25,731 nt of DNA, from NCBI GenBank assembly GCA_029934815.1, contig JAOZLM010000005.1, positions 1 to 25,731 of the forward strand, given 5' to 3'. This document shows, one piece after another, positions 1 through 7,643 of this stretch (positions are counted from its first letter, which is position 1; the number at the start of each line of letters is the position of its first letter). The notes under the pieces were generated by a model. That model made no database searches. It worked only from the letters and a program-made list of their open reading frames with translations, and was not told the origin of the DNA. Position numbers and translations under genes: made by a program. This DNA comes from Desulfocapsa sp. (GTDB lineage Bacteria > Desulfobacterota > Desulfobulbia > Desulfobulbales > Desulfocapsaceae).

Positions 1-4
1 AAAA

Positions 5-1801
5 TTAATGCCTTGAAACAGGTTTTGCGATATCACTGGCAATGCCTATGCGCTGCATTTTACGATAAAGCGTTGAACGATCAATTTTTAACATGCGAGC
101 TGCCTTCGATTTATTGCCCCGAGCCCTTTTTAAAATATCTATAATTTCTTCTTCTTCGCTTATATAGGGAGGAAGAGTCGTAGGAACTGCAGTCATAATT
201 TGATGGCTGACAGGTGGAATTAGAGGGTTGCTAATCTCTTCGGGGAAATGCTCAACAGAAATAGTTGGCCCTTCACAGAGTACACAGGCTCTTTCGATAA
301 CATGACGCAATTCACGTACATTCCCGGGCCAGGAATACTGGGCAAGAATATCCATAGCCTGATCAGATATACGATGAATATTTCTTCCAAGTTGTTCACG
401 GAAAAGAGAAAGAAAATGATGCACCAGTATAGGAATCCCACCTTTACGATCGCGAAGGGGAGGAAGCTTGATCTCAACGACCTTTAATCGATAGTAAAGG
501 TCTTCTCTAAAACTCCCTTCTTTGACTTTTTTTGTGAAATTAACATTGGTAGCTGCAATAATACGAACATTTACTTGAACGGGTGCATTCTGGCCAATAG
601 GTGTGAACGTTTTTTCCTGAAGGAAGCGTAAAAGTCGAAGTTGCATCCGAGGGGAGATATCACCTATTTCATCAAGAAACAATGTCCCATTATTGGCACC
701 AAGTAAGCGACCTTCGCGATCTTTGTCAGCACCTGTGAAAGCACCTTTTTTATGCCCAAAAAGTTCACTTTCCAATAGCTCTTCAGGCATTGCTGCACAA
801 TCAATTTTTATAAGTGGCATATCTTTGCGGCCACTTTCAGCATGTAAGGCATCTGCTGCCAGTTCTTTACCAGTTCCGGATTCTCCGGTCACAAGTACTG
901 CAGTATCAACTTTTCCGACATTCTCTATTAAATTGTATACATCCTGCATAACCTTGGAAGAACCGACATAGCCATGAAATTGATTTCTGGAATTTCTACC
1001 GGTCTCTGGAGTTGGCAGGGTAATATCTCTTGCAACGATTACTACGCCATTAAATTCATCATCTCCATCTTCTAATGGTGCTGCATTCAGGCTGATAATT
1101 CGGATATTTCCATCACTTTTTTTACATTCAACCTGATGCTCAGAAACTTGCTGCCCATTACTGAGAACCTGCCTGGCATCATGCAGGCAGGCTTTCCCCA
1201 TTTCACTTGGGTAAGACTCCAGGTTAACATTGTCCGTGGTAGAAATATCTGAAACATTAAGCCAGCTTTTTGCTGTATCGTTTAGCTGAACGATATTCAT
1301 TTTGTTATCGAGCGTGATGATTGCATCACTAACTGAACTGAATATCGCCTCAAGATACCTTTTGAACTTTTCATTTTCATTGAGGAGCTGTTTCTTTTCA
1401 TTCTCAAGCCCCCAGTGATTGAGTGCCTGTCGGACAAATTTTAAAAGCGTTTCTTTGTTTACCGGTTTGGAAACATAATCAAAGGCACCGTAACGAACAG
1501 CTTCAGCAGCGGTATCAAGATTTGGAAATCCGGTAACCATAACCACGGGGCATTTAATACCGGATTCTCTTATTTTACAGAGCAGATCTGTGCCACGTTC
1601 ACCTTCCAGAACAATGTCGCTTATAATGAGATCAAATGATTGCTTCTCAATTTCTTCAAGGGCTTCGGCAAGAGTTGAAGCAGTTACAATAGGTCCGTAT
1701 CCTTCCCGTGCTAGAAACATTTCAAAAGTGAGACGAATAGAGGCTTCGTCATCGACAATTAAAATCCGACTGTCTTTTATGGATTTTATAGCTTCGGCCA
1801 T
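5..1801 (-). CDS. NtrC-type sigma-54-dependent response regulator (REC-PAS-AAA+-Fis HTH)
   Basis: This is a cytoplasmic transcription activator of about 598 aa that, once phosphorylated, would remodel sigma-54 RNA polymerase. A receiver domain fills about residues 12-130, with the phospho-acceptor Asp near residue 62 (IISDIVLEG) and the conserved Lys in VSKPVN. A PAS-like segment follows (about 145-260), then an AAA+ domain (about 275-510) with Walker A GESGTGKE, the sigma-54 contact loop GAFTGA, Walker B GTLFLDEIGD and an arginine-finger region. A Fis-type helix-turn-helix closes the protein (NKSKAARMLKIDRSTLYRKM). The PAS insert between receiver and AAA+ is less usual than a bare linker and could add a second signal input. 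I chose the ATG at 1801, just past the kinase stop. An in-frame GTG at 1810 would overlap the kinase gene by 8 nt, and neither has a clear ribosome binding site. It forms a pair with the upstream kinase; the targets are not visible. Confidence 0.93.
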   Translation of the reverse strand: MAEAIKSIKDSRILIVDDEASIRLTFEMFLAREGYGPIVTASTLAEALEEIEKQSFDLIISDIVLEGERGTDLLCKIRESGIKCPVVMVTGFPNLDTAAEAVRYGAFDYVSKPVNKETLLKFVRQALNHWGLENEKKQLLNENEKFKRYLEAIFSSVSDAIITLDNKMNIVQLNDTAKSWLNVSDISTTDNVNLESYPSEMGKACLHDARQVLSNGQQVSEHQVECKKSDGNIRIISLNAAPLEDGDDEFNGVVIVARDITLPTPETGRNSRNQFHGYVGSSKVMQDVYNLIENVGKVDTAVLVTGESGTGKELAADALHAESGRKDMPLIKIDCAAMPEELLESELFGHKKGAFTGADKDREGRLLGANNGTLFLDEIGDISPRMQLRLLRFLQEKTFTPIGQNAPVQVNVRIIAATNVNFTKKVKEGSFREDLYYRLKVVEIKLPPLRDRKGGIPILVHHFLSLFREQLGRNIHRISDQAMDILAQYSWPGNVRELRHVIERACVLCEGPTISVEHFPEEISNPLIPPVSHQIMTAVPTTLPPYISEEEEIIDILKRARGNKSKAARMLKIDRSTLYRKMQRIGIASDIAKPVSRH

Positions 1802-1802
1802 A

Positions 1803-2933
1803 TCAGTCACTGGAGGTGGGAAGTTCGATGATCATTTTTGTGTATTGATGCATAATGGAATCTACTTTGATACTCCCACCATGATCACGAATAATGCCAT
1901 AACTGATGCTAAGTCCAAGACCTGTTCCCTTTCCTGACGGTTTTGTCGTGAAAAACGGGTCGAAAAGACGTTTAAGAATTCCCTGTGGTATGCCGGTTCC
2001 TGTATCTGTAATTGCTATCTGGATAACTGGTTTTTCCGAGTCTTTTATAAAAGGGTAACAGGATATTTCAATTTTTTTATTATCGTCTGTTCCTGAGTAC
2101 CGTTCATTTAAAGCAAAGCGAGCATTACTAAGAAGATTTAAAATAACTTGTTGTAATTGAGTGAAATTTCCAAAAATCTGACATGATTCGCCAGAGAATT
2201 TTGTATTGAGTTTAATACCGTCTTTTTTGAACTGATGTTCTACAAGAGCAAGGGATTTGGTTATAACTTCTGCAATTTCTATGGGCTCATTACCTCTTTC
2301 GCTTTCCCTTGCAAATGACAATAAATTTTTAATGATGAGAGCAATACGTTCACCTTCGTTGACAATTCGGTCAAGAAGTTCAGCCTGTAATGAATCTTTT
2401 TCGGAATCATCGAGTAGCAGTTGTGCGAAATTGATAATACCGGTAATGGGATTGTTTACTTCGTGGGCAACACCGGCAGCAAGTTCGCCAATTGCAGCCA
2501 TTTGAGCAGTACGCAGGGAATCTGCTTTTCGCATTTCATCACTGGTAAGCTCTCGGGCAACGAGAAGGATCTTTTTGATTGTTCCGTCTGTCTCTAGTAC
2601 CGGCGATATTGTAAGGAGATATTCTCCGGCAAGACCGGGCAATGTGGTTTCTTCTACTCTTGAAGTTTTTGTGCGCAGAAATTCTTCAAGTGGACATTCG
2701 AGGTGAGGGAGATTGCCACCGTGAATAATAGTACAAATACCTTTGCCTATTATTTCATTTTGACTTTTTTTTGCTGCAGTTAAGGCTGCATTATTCGCAT
2801 CTATAATGATTCCATCAGGAGTAACCACTAGAACCGGATCCTGAATTGCCTGGAACAATTCATTGCCGCTTCCCGCAGGATAGGATTTCAGTTGACTGTC
2901 AGAATTTTGAATAAGATTGTTTGCTGATGTCAT
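1803..2933 (-). CDS. Soluble PAS-domain sensor histidine kinase
   Basis: This 376-aa two-component kinase would phosphorylate the response regulator encoded directly downstream. An N-terminal PAS domain (about 24-130) is followed by a HisKA dimerisation helix with the phospho-acceptor His157 in GVAHEVNNP. The HATPase_c domain shows an N box (LQQVILNLLSNARFAL), a G1 box (ITDTGTGIP), an F box (FDPFFTTKP) and a G2 box (GTGLGLSISYG). No transmembrane segment is visible, so it should sense an internal signal. The PAS core carries an unusual cluster, Cys67, His71, His77 and Cys80 (GICTIIHGGNLPHLECPL), which could bind a metal or haem or act as a redox switch; this is inference. The gene starts only 17 nt beyond the terminator of the NrfD operon and has no strong ribosome binding site. 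Its stop is next to the regulator start, which implies translational coupling. Confidence 0.93.
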   Translation of the reverse strand: MTSANNLIQNSDSQLKSYPAGSGNELFQAIQDPVLVVTPDGIIIDANNAALTAAKKSQNEIIGKGICTIIHGGNLPHLECPLEEFLRTKTSRVEETTLPGLAGEYLLTISPVLETDGTIKKILLVARELTSDEMRKADSLRTAQMAAIGELAAGVAHEVNNPITGIINFAQLLLDDSEKDSLQAELLDRIVNEGERIALIIKNLLSFARESERGNEPIEIAEVITKSLALVEHQFKKDGIKLNTKFSGESCQIFGNFTQLQQVILNLLSNARFALNERYSGTDDNKKIEISCYPFIKDSEKPVIQIAITDTGTGIPQGILKRLFDPFFTTKPSGKGTGLGLSISYGIIRDHGGSIKVDSIMHQYTKMIIELPTSSD

Positions 2934-2950
2934 AATAATAGGCTAGAGGC

Positions 2951-2982
2951 AAAAAAGGCCGCTACAAGAGCGGCCTTTTTTT
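2951..2982 (-). terminator. Rho-independent terminator after the NrfD operon
   Basis: The stem AGCGGCC / GGCCGCT closes a 5-nt loop and is flanked by A and T runs on both sides, so the A:T pairs can extend the stem. Read on the minus strand it follows the NrfD stop by about 17 nt and ends in a run of six T. It also lies 17 nt upstream of the histidine kinase start, so it could act as an attenuator for the kinase-regulator pair. By symmetry it could terminate in both directions. Confidence 0.85.
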
Positions 2983-2999
2983 ATTTATACCAATTAGAA

Positions 3000-4190
3000 T
3001 CAGTGCTCTTTCTGCTCAAAGACTTTACCGAACATACGTTCGCCAAGAAGGAAACCAAAAGCAACCAGACTGATGCTACCGATAATTACACCAAACTCAA
3101 AAAAGGAAGGTACGTAATCAAGGTATGTTGGAGCATTGTCCCAGCCAAGATTTGAAGGAACTAACAAGCCTGCTGCAACCAGGTCATAACGTGCTACAAA
3201 TTGACCAATAAGAATTAGAATTCCTGCAAATGCCATCATTCCGACATTCTTCAGTCTTGAAAGAACAAGAAGGAGCAGCGGGATAAGAAGACCGATGGTT
3301 ACTTCCAGTACCCAGAAGTTCACAGAGAGGGGACCGCTTACAAGTGCACTGGCAGCGACACGGCCAAGTTCTGCACCACCAACGTAATACATAATGAGGC
3401 GCCAGAATGTTGCAACAGAATAAAGAATCAGAACCATAAGCATTGCTTTACCGGCACTGGTCATAGCTGTTTTTACAGGCTCACCCATTTCCTTACCGCG
3501 AATTTTATATGCAAGCCAGTTAAAAAAGACTGTTGCGCAAGCACCGGAAAGGAAAGCTGCAGTTAAGAAGTAAATTGGAAGCTGACCACCATACCAGTAA
3601 GGACGAGCTGGAAGGGTAGCAAAAACTCCACCAAGACAACTGTTTGCAAGTACCTCTGCTACAGCGCCTGCAGTACCGAGAATGACTGCAACTTTTCCAA
3701 GACCAGTTACAATGCCGAAAAATTCAACAATCATGCAACCAACTGCCATACCGTAAAGAGTACCCATCCACCAGATGTTGGATGTTGGGTTAGGGGAAAG
3801 GATATTGTAGATAATCATTCTGTGTGGGCTTGCAATCTCAACACCAATTGTTGCAAACGCACCCATGATGCAAATAATAGACATCCAGACCATGCGATTA
3901 CTGACTATTGCCATTTTTGTTCCACCAAAAAGATGAGAAATGGCCGCGTAGATACAAAGTCCGGTGGAAGTAATTGCCCAGAATGCATAGGTTGAAATTA
4001 GCATTCCCCAGGGTACTTCGCGGGTGTTGTTGTAGATTGCCTCATGACCGAATATAAAAGATGCGACACCGCAACTCAGTCCAAGGCCAGTGGCAATAAG
4101 GAAAAAAATCGTAGCCCGGTTAATCCCCGGGGTAGCCAGACTGTTGTCCTCCGTCTGGGCAAATATAGTTGCTATTAAATTTTGAGCCAT
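3000..4190 (-). CDS. NrfD/PsrC-family quinone-interacting membrane subunit
   Basis: This 396-aa integral membrane protein shows about ten hydrophobic helices, the first near residues 23-46 and the last near 360-385. That is the topology of the NrfD/DsrP/ActC type of subunit that exchanges electrons between menaquinone and a partner iron-sulfur protein. I chose the ATG at 4190 because GGAGAT sits at good spacing before it; an in-frame ATG at 4205 lies upstream of that site and is unlikely. It is the last gene of a three-gene set behind the Tat-exported ferredoxin and the hexaheme cytochrome, so together they would form a membrane quinone:cytochrome oxidoreductase facing the periplasm. No molybdopterin or other catalytic subunit is present, unlike Psr or Nrf. 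The relation could be to DsrP, or to Cbc-type complexes of Geobacter; phylogeny would decide. Confidence 0.88.
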   Translation of the reverse strand: MAQNLIATIFAQTEDNSLATPGINRATIFFLIATGLGLSCGVASFIFGHEAIYNNTREVPWGMLISTYAFWAITSTGLCIYAAISHLFGGTKMAIVSNRMVWMSIICIMGAFATIGVEIASPHRMIIYNILSPNPTSNIWWMGTLYGMAVGCMIVEFFGIVTGLGKVAVILGTAGAVAEVLANSCLGGVFATLPARPYWYGGQLPIYFLTAAFLSGACATVFFNWLAYKIRGKEMGEPVKTAMTSAGKAMLMVLILYSVATFWRLIMYYVGGAELGRVAASALVSGPLSVNFWVLEVTIGLLIPLLLLVLSRLKNVGMMAFAGILILIGQFVARYDLVAAGLLVPSNLGWDNAPTYLDYVPSFFEFGVIIGSISLVAFGFLLGERMFGKVFEQKEH

Positions 4191-4216
4191 TTTGATCTCC
4201 TGCACATGTATTGGTT

Positions 4217-4230
4217 CAGGCTAACGCCTG
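4217..4230 (-). other. Small intercistronic hairpin between cytochrome and NrfD genes
   Basis: CAGGC and GCCTG form a 5-bp perfect stem around a 4-nt loop in the 76-nt gap between the cytochrome stop and the NrfD start. It is not followed by a T run on the minus strand, so it is not a convincing terminator. It might affect mRNA processing or stability, but the evidence is only the dyad. Confidence 0.3.
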
Positions 4231-4266
4231 TATTTTTCAATAAATAATTTTTTGGTACACGGTTAA

Positions 4267-4935
4267 TTAATGACCACCATGCTCTTCTACTGCATGTCCA
4301 GTATCGCCGCTAAGGCGTTTATATCCATTAGCACCAATGTGACAGGTGTTACAGAGTGTGTTTGCGGCAAAAGCTGTGTCACCATCATGGCATTTTCCGC
4401 AGAACTGGCCATCGTACATAGCTTTCATCGTAAAATTACCGGAGTTTGCAGCAGTACCAACCTTCATGGCAAATGCTTCGTTGTGGCAGGAGTCGCATTC
4501 AAGGCCATAATCTTCCGTATGAGCATTATGGTAAAAAACAACGGCTTCAACAGGTTCTGTCCATATGATAGGATCTTCAGGCAATGCATGACAGGCTGTA
4601 CAGTTAGTATCTGATGCAAAAGCTGTTTCACCATCATGACAGGCTCCACAAAATTTACCTTCTGCAAGGGAAGCCATGGTCAGTTTTCCAGATCTTTGAG
4701 CAACGCCTCTCTGCATTGCAAAAACTTCGCCATGACATTCAGCACAGGCAAGGCCAATGGTATCAGTATGTGATCTATGTTCAAAAACTACTTTGGTGGG
4801 TTTGTCCCAGACAATTGGACTTTTAGGTCCAAAAGCTTTTACGTCATATTCTTCAGTCGCAGCAGCCTGACTGGCAAAAAGAAAACTGCCGGTAAGTAAT
4901 GTGGCGCCAAGTGCGATTATTGATCTTTTGTTCAT
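4267..4935 (-). CDS. Periplasmic hexaheme c7-type cytochrome (duplicated triheme domain)
   Basis: This 222-aa exported c-type cytochrome has a signal peptide (about 1-26, cleavage after QAAA) and six CxxCH haem sites, at residues 64-68, 96-100, 112-116, 147-151, 179-183 and 195-199. The mature part is two tandem copies of one triheme unit of about 83 residues. Each begins with a W..P...VVF/Y.H..H segment supplying His ligands and ends in a CxxCH pair around GxTAFA. This is the c7/triheme layout, duplicated. It would carry electrons between the iron-sulfur/NrfD subunits and soluble or outer-membrane cytochromes. A GAGGAG ribosome binding site precedes the ATG. It lies 57 nt after the ferredoxin gene, in the same operon. 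The His-rich C-terminus (HAVEEHGGH) might provide further ligands. Haem ligation of each site cannot be assigned from sequence alone. Confidence 0.92.
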   Translation of the reverse strand: MNKRSIIALGATLLTGSFLFASQAAATEEYDVKAFGPKSPIVWDKPTKVVFEHRSHTDTIGLACAECHGEVFAMQRGVAQRSGKLTMASLAEGKFCGACHDGETAFASDTNCTACHALPEDPIIWTEPVEAVVFYHNAHTEDYGLECDSCHNEAFAMKVGTAANSGNFTMKAMYDGQFCGKCHDGDTAFAANTLCNTCHIGANGYKRLSGDTGHAVEEHGGH

Positions 4936-4992
4936 TGGTATAATCTCCTCAAATCATCCGAAATAGGTGAGTTGCAAATTGGTTATTATTTT

Positions 4993-5766
4993 CTATGCGT
5001 TTGTATAGAAAACATTTGGCAAGGCACCAGCTTCCGGTCGCAATACCCAGATTTTATTGTCAGGTTCGTGAAGTACTTCATAGACTTTGCTGCTTGTGTC
5101 ATTTAAATCGCCAAATACACGAACATCAGCAGGGCAGGCAGCAGAGCATGCGGTTTCTTTTCCACCGCTTTCTTTCAGCTTTGTATCGATGCAGAAGTTA
5201 CACTTGTCAATGGCGTACTTGTCATGATTAAAATATCTGGCATTATATGGACACGCTGCCATACATGTTTTACAGCCGATACATTTGCTGTAATTCATTA
5301 CAACAATACCGGTTTCAGGATCTTTGAAAGTAGCTTTGGTGGGACAGACACGAACACAGGGAGGACGATTGCAATGGTTACAAAGGATAGGTCTGAATTC
5401 CTGTTTCTCTACTCCCTCAACTGTGGTTATACGTTCCTGAATCATTGTTCTCCAGGCACCATGTCCAACCGGAACATGATTTGTCTCACGACAAGCGATC
5501 ATACATTTTTCACAGTCAACACAATGGTTCTGGCGCATAACCATGGCAAGGTGTTTAGGGTAGGGGTATTGTCCTTTAACAGGTACAACACCGGATGTGT
5601 TAATAACACCGCCTGTTGCTGAAGAAACTGAAGACAAAGATAACACTGTGCCTCCAAGGAATACGCCGGTTACAGCCAATCCCATTTGCAGGAATTTACG
5701 ACGTTCTTCGGAAGGCAATGTCTCCACACCTTCATTCTGTTCCTTTTCTAAGTCTTTTATGTTCAT
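4993..5766 (-). CDS. Tat-exported four-cluster [4Fe-4S] ferredoxin subunit (DsrO/NrfC/DmsB-like)
   Basis: This 257-aa periplasmic electron-transfer subunit starts with a twin-arginine signal, ERRKFLQMG (Arg22-Arg23), followed by a hydrophobic stretch to about residue 50. Sixteen cysteines fall into four clusters of the DmsB/NrfC pattern: C82/85/88/92, C129/132/137/141, C162/165/168/172 and C189/192/207/211. It should pass electrons between the NrfD membrane subunit and the hexaheme cytochrome encoded just downstream. The start at 5766 is supported by AGGAGGAG five bases upstream. The reading frame stays open to 5820, but that extension would lie ahead of the ribosome binding site and would push the Tat motif about 40 residues in, so I reject it. 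It is the first gene of the operon; no clear promoter is visible upstream. Confidence 0.92.
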   Translation of the reverse strand: MNIKDLEKEQNEGVETLPSEERRKFLQMGLAVTGVFLGGTVLSLSSVSSATGGVINTSGVVPVKGQYPYPKHLAMVMRQNHCVDCEKCMIACRETNHVPVGHGAWRTMIQERITTVEGVEKQEFRPILCNHCNRPPCVRVCPTKATFKDPETGIVVMNYSKCIGCKTCMAACPYNARYFNHDKYAIDKCNFCIDTKLKESGGKETACSAACPADVRVFGDLNDTSSKVYEVLHEPDNKIWVLRPEAGALPNVFYTNA

Positions 5767-6036
5767 TCTTCTCCTCCTGGTATTTGAACAGTGGTTGTGT
5801 TCAAATGAGCTGGCGATCATTTACTGCAAAAACCGCCATTTATAAATGAGGCCTCATTCAGTTGAAATTATGGCCAAAAGGTAAATTGATCTCTATCTTG
5901 CTGGAAAACAACGATAATGATTCACACCAAAAGTGTGGCGCAACAATTATGCAACACTTTGAATTTTACTAAAATACCCTTATTTCAGGAGGTGTCAAGG
6001 TATTTCTATGTTCAATTGAAATAGAGAAAATGCGTG

Positions 6037-6055
6037 TTGCTACAGTGTGTAGCAA
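6037..6055. promoter_or_regulatory. Perfect 7-bp inverted repeat, candidate operator
   Basis: TTGCTAC and GTAGCAA form a perfect dyad with 5 nt between. It lies about 30 nt upstream of the -35-like element for the pentapeptide gene. That is a plausible place for a regulator site acting on either divergent promoter. No regulator can be named. Confidence 0.4.
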
Positions 6056-6084
6056 AGGCGTTTTCTTGTCAGGATGATAGGATC

Positions 6085-6114
6085 TTGACTCTTAATTAAC
6101 AATTAGAGTATGTT
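6085..6114 (+). promoter_or_regulatory. Candidate sigma-70-type promoter of the pentapeptide gene
   Basis: TTGACT at 6085-6090 and TATGTT at 6109-6114 are separated by 18 nt and match the -35 and -10 consensus at five and four positions. They lie about 50 nt before the ATG at 6165, which itself has a GAGGAG ribosome binding site. Confidence 0.45.
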
Positions 6115-6164
6115 CTCTTCAAAATACTAAATACTTTATCAACTCTGCTCCTAGAGGAGTACCC

Positions 6165-7643
6165 ATGTCTTTTATAATTAAAAAATATTCACTATCTTAT
6201 ATTGCTTTTCTCTCTCTTGCTGTTGCTACTTCTGCCTTGGCTGGTGAACTTTCAGTTTCCACTGAAGTACAAACTAATATCAAGACACTTTCTGATACAA
6301 AAAACTGTCCTCAGTGTGATCTTAGTGGTGCAATACTTAACAGACTTGATCTCTCCGGTGCAAACCTGGAAGGTGCCGACCTTTCACGAGCTAAGCTGTT
6401 TTTAAGTAATCTGTCTGGCGCAAACCTAAAAAATACTAATTTAAAAGAGGCAGAATTTGGTGGGGCAGATCTTGCTGATGCTGACTTAACAGGAGCTGAC
6501 CTTACAGGTGCATCACTTGTCGGCGCATACATAGTAGGAGCTAAACTCGATGGTGAAATGGTTTCAACAAAACCCTACGTTTCTGACGATATAAGTGAAG
6601 TGGAAGAAAATGTGTATGTTGAAGATACCGTGAAACCGAAAACTAACCCGGCCACCGAAGATATAACAATTGGCTCCAGAAGAGATTTTGAAGAAACACC
6701 TCCAGCAGTAATTGTTGAAAAGCAAAAACCTGCAGTTGTAACAAAAGAAATCGTCCCTTCGGTAGTCATAGAAGAAAACAATATCGTTAACGCAAAAACT
6801 GAGTCTACTGTCCCTGAAGTCAGCGTTGCTGCTCCCACTGCTAAATCAGCACCAGCCATGCAAAGTGTAATGATTCAGGAAGAACCTCTTCTTCGAGATG
6901 TTGAAATGGAGAAGCCTGAAACAGTGGTTGTTCCTGTTCCAGTTGTAGAAAAAACTGTAAAAACAGAAGTTGTAGATGAAATTGTTATCCAGGATGAAAT
7001 TGTTAACAATCCAGTAATTGATGAAATGGTTGTAGATGTCGAAAAACAGATACAAGCTGTTGAACCTGTTACGCCAGATGAATCTGTTGAACAGGCTACA
7101 ACAGAAGAGCAAACCGTTGAACCGCAAATAACCGTGGAAGTTGTTGAAGGTATCAAAACTACAGATGAACCTGACGTCTCAAAGGAAACAGCTGAGCAGG
7201 AAATTGTTGAAGAGGAACCTGCGGCTGCCGCAGCATCTCAGATCATTGCCGACCCAGCTGCTATTGTGGAAGCCGTGACTGCCCCATTGCCAGACAAGGT
7301 CCTGATGAATATTGAACGATTATTGGATAATAAAAACTGCTACGGGTGCGATCTTTCGGGGGCAAACCTCAGTGGTGAGAATCTTGATTCAGCCGATCTT
7401 GAAGGGGCTAACTTATTAAATGCAATTCTGATTGGTGCTGATCTTGAAGATGCTAACTTGAAAGGCGCAAATCTCGCTAATGCTGACTTGTCAGGAGCTG
7501 ACCTGTCTGGTGCTGATCTTTACAAAGCTGACTTGTCTGGTGCGAATTTAAGTAACACAAAACTTGAAAAAGCACTGTTGGATGATGCGAACATGAATGG
7601 TGTGACAGGATACCAGCCAAATTTACTCATGATGGAACAGTAA
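6165..7643 (+). CDS. Exported protein with two pentapeptide-repeat blocks and a long acidic linker
   Basis: This 492-aa protein has a clear signal peptide (cleavage near ALA-GE, residue 26). Two right-handed pentapeptide blocks, each of about 16-17 repeats of the A(D/N)LxG type, lie at about 52-131 and 396-480. Each is introduced by the same cap, an L.D.KNC..CDLSGA motif, with CxxC pairs at Cys48/51 and Cys392/395. The roughly 240-residue middle is rich in Val, Glu, Pro and Thr and looks extended or disordered. The dumbbell form suggests a periplasmic or surface scaffold with two rod-like helices on a flexible tether; the function is not known. The CxxC pairs are not followed by His, so they are not haem sites, but they could form disulfides or bind a metal. 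A GAGGAG site precedes the ATG. The last codons and the stop fall inside a repeat element, so the original C-terminus may have been altered. Confidence 0.9.
   Translation: MSFIIKKYSLSYIAFLSLAVATSALAGELSVSTEVQTNIKTLSDTKNCPQCDLSGAILNRLDLSGANLEGADLSRAKLFLSNLSGANLKNTNLKEAEFGGADLADADLTGADLTGASLVGAYIVGAKLDGEMVSTKPYVSDDISEVEENVYVEDTVKPKTNPATEDITIGSRRDFEETPPAVIVEKQKPAVVTKEIVPSVVIEENNIVNAKTESTVPEVSVAAPTAKSAPAMQSVMIQEEPLLRDVEMEKPETVVVPVPVVEKTVKTEVVDEIVIQDEIVNNPVIDEMVVDVEKQIQAVEPVTPDESVEQATTEEQTVEPQITVEVVEGIKTTDEPDVSKETAEQEIVEEEPAAAAASQIIADPAAIVEAVTAPLPDKVLMNIERLLDNKNCYGCDLSGANLSGENLDSADLEGANLLNAILIGADLEDANLKGANLANADLSGADLSGADLYKADLSGANLSNTKLEKALLDDANMNGVTGYQPNLLMMEQ

Larger units (their letters stand above)
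5767..6164. other. 398-bp divergent intergenic region with dyads
   Basis: This gap separates the respiratory operon (minus) from the pentapeptide gene (plus), so it should hold both promoters. A perfect dyad CACAC-n5-GTGTG lies at 5923-5937 and a second, TTGCTAC-n5-GTAGCAA, at 6037-6055. A plus-strand promoter candidate is listed separately. Short open frames here lack ribosome binding sites, and I found no convincing coding sequence, tRNA or riboswitch. Confidence 0.6.

Noticed and set aside
5767..5820. Longer N-terminus for the ferredoxin protein
   Set aside because: The ribosome binding site AGGAGGAG lies inside this extension, right before the ATG at 5766, and the Tat motif fits only the shorter form.
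5825..5838. Sigma-54-like promoter on minus (TGGC...TTGCA) upstream of the ferredoxin operon
   Set aside because: The GG and GC elements are 8 nt apart instead of the strict 10, so it should not be recognised by sigma-54.
5936..5953. Sigma-54-like motif on plus (TGGCGC...TGCA) upstream of the pentapeptide gene
   Set aside because: GG to GC spacing is 12 nt rather than 10, and the TT before GC is absent.
5919..6026. Short plus-strand frame of about 35 codons in the divergent intergenic region
   Set aside because: No ribosome binding site, no recognisable motif, and it overlaps the candidate regulatory dyads.
6311..7156. Several open frames antisense to the pentapeptide gene
   Set aside because: They arise from the repetitive codons of the repeats and the Val/Glu-rich linker, encode low-complexity Ser/Thr or Phe/Asn strings, and have no ribosome binding sites.
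6165..7643. The CxxC motifs of the pentapeptide protein as haem-binding sites
   Set aside because: Both are followed by Asp, not His, so they do not make CxxCH.
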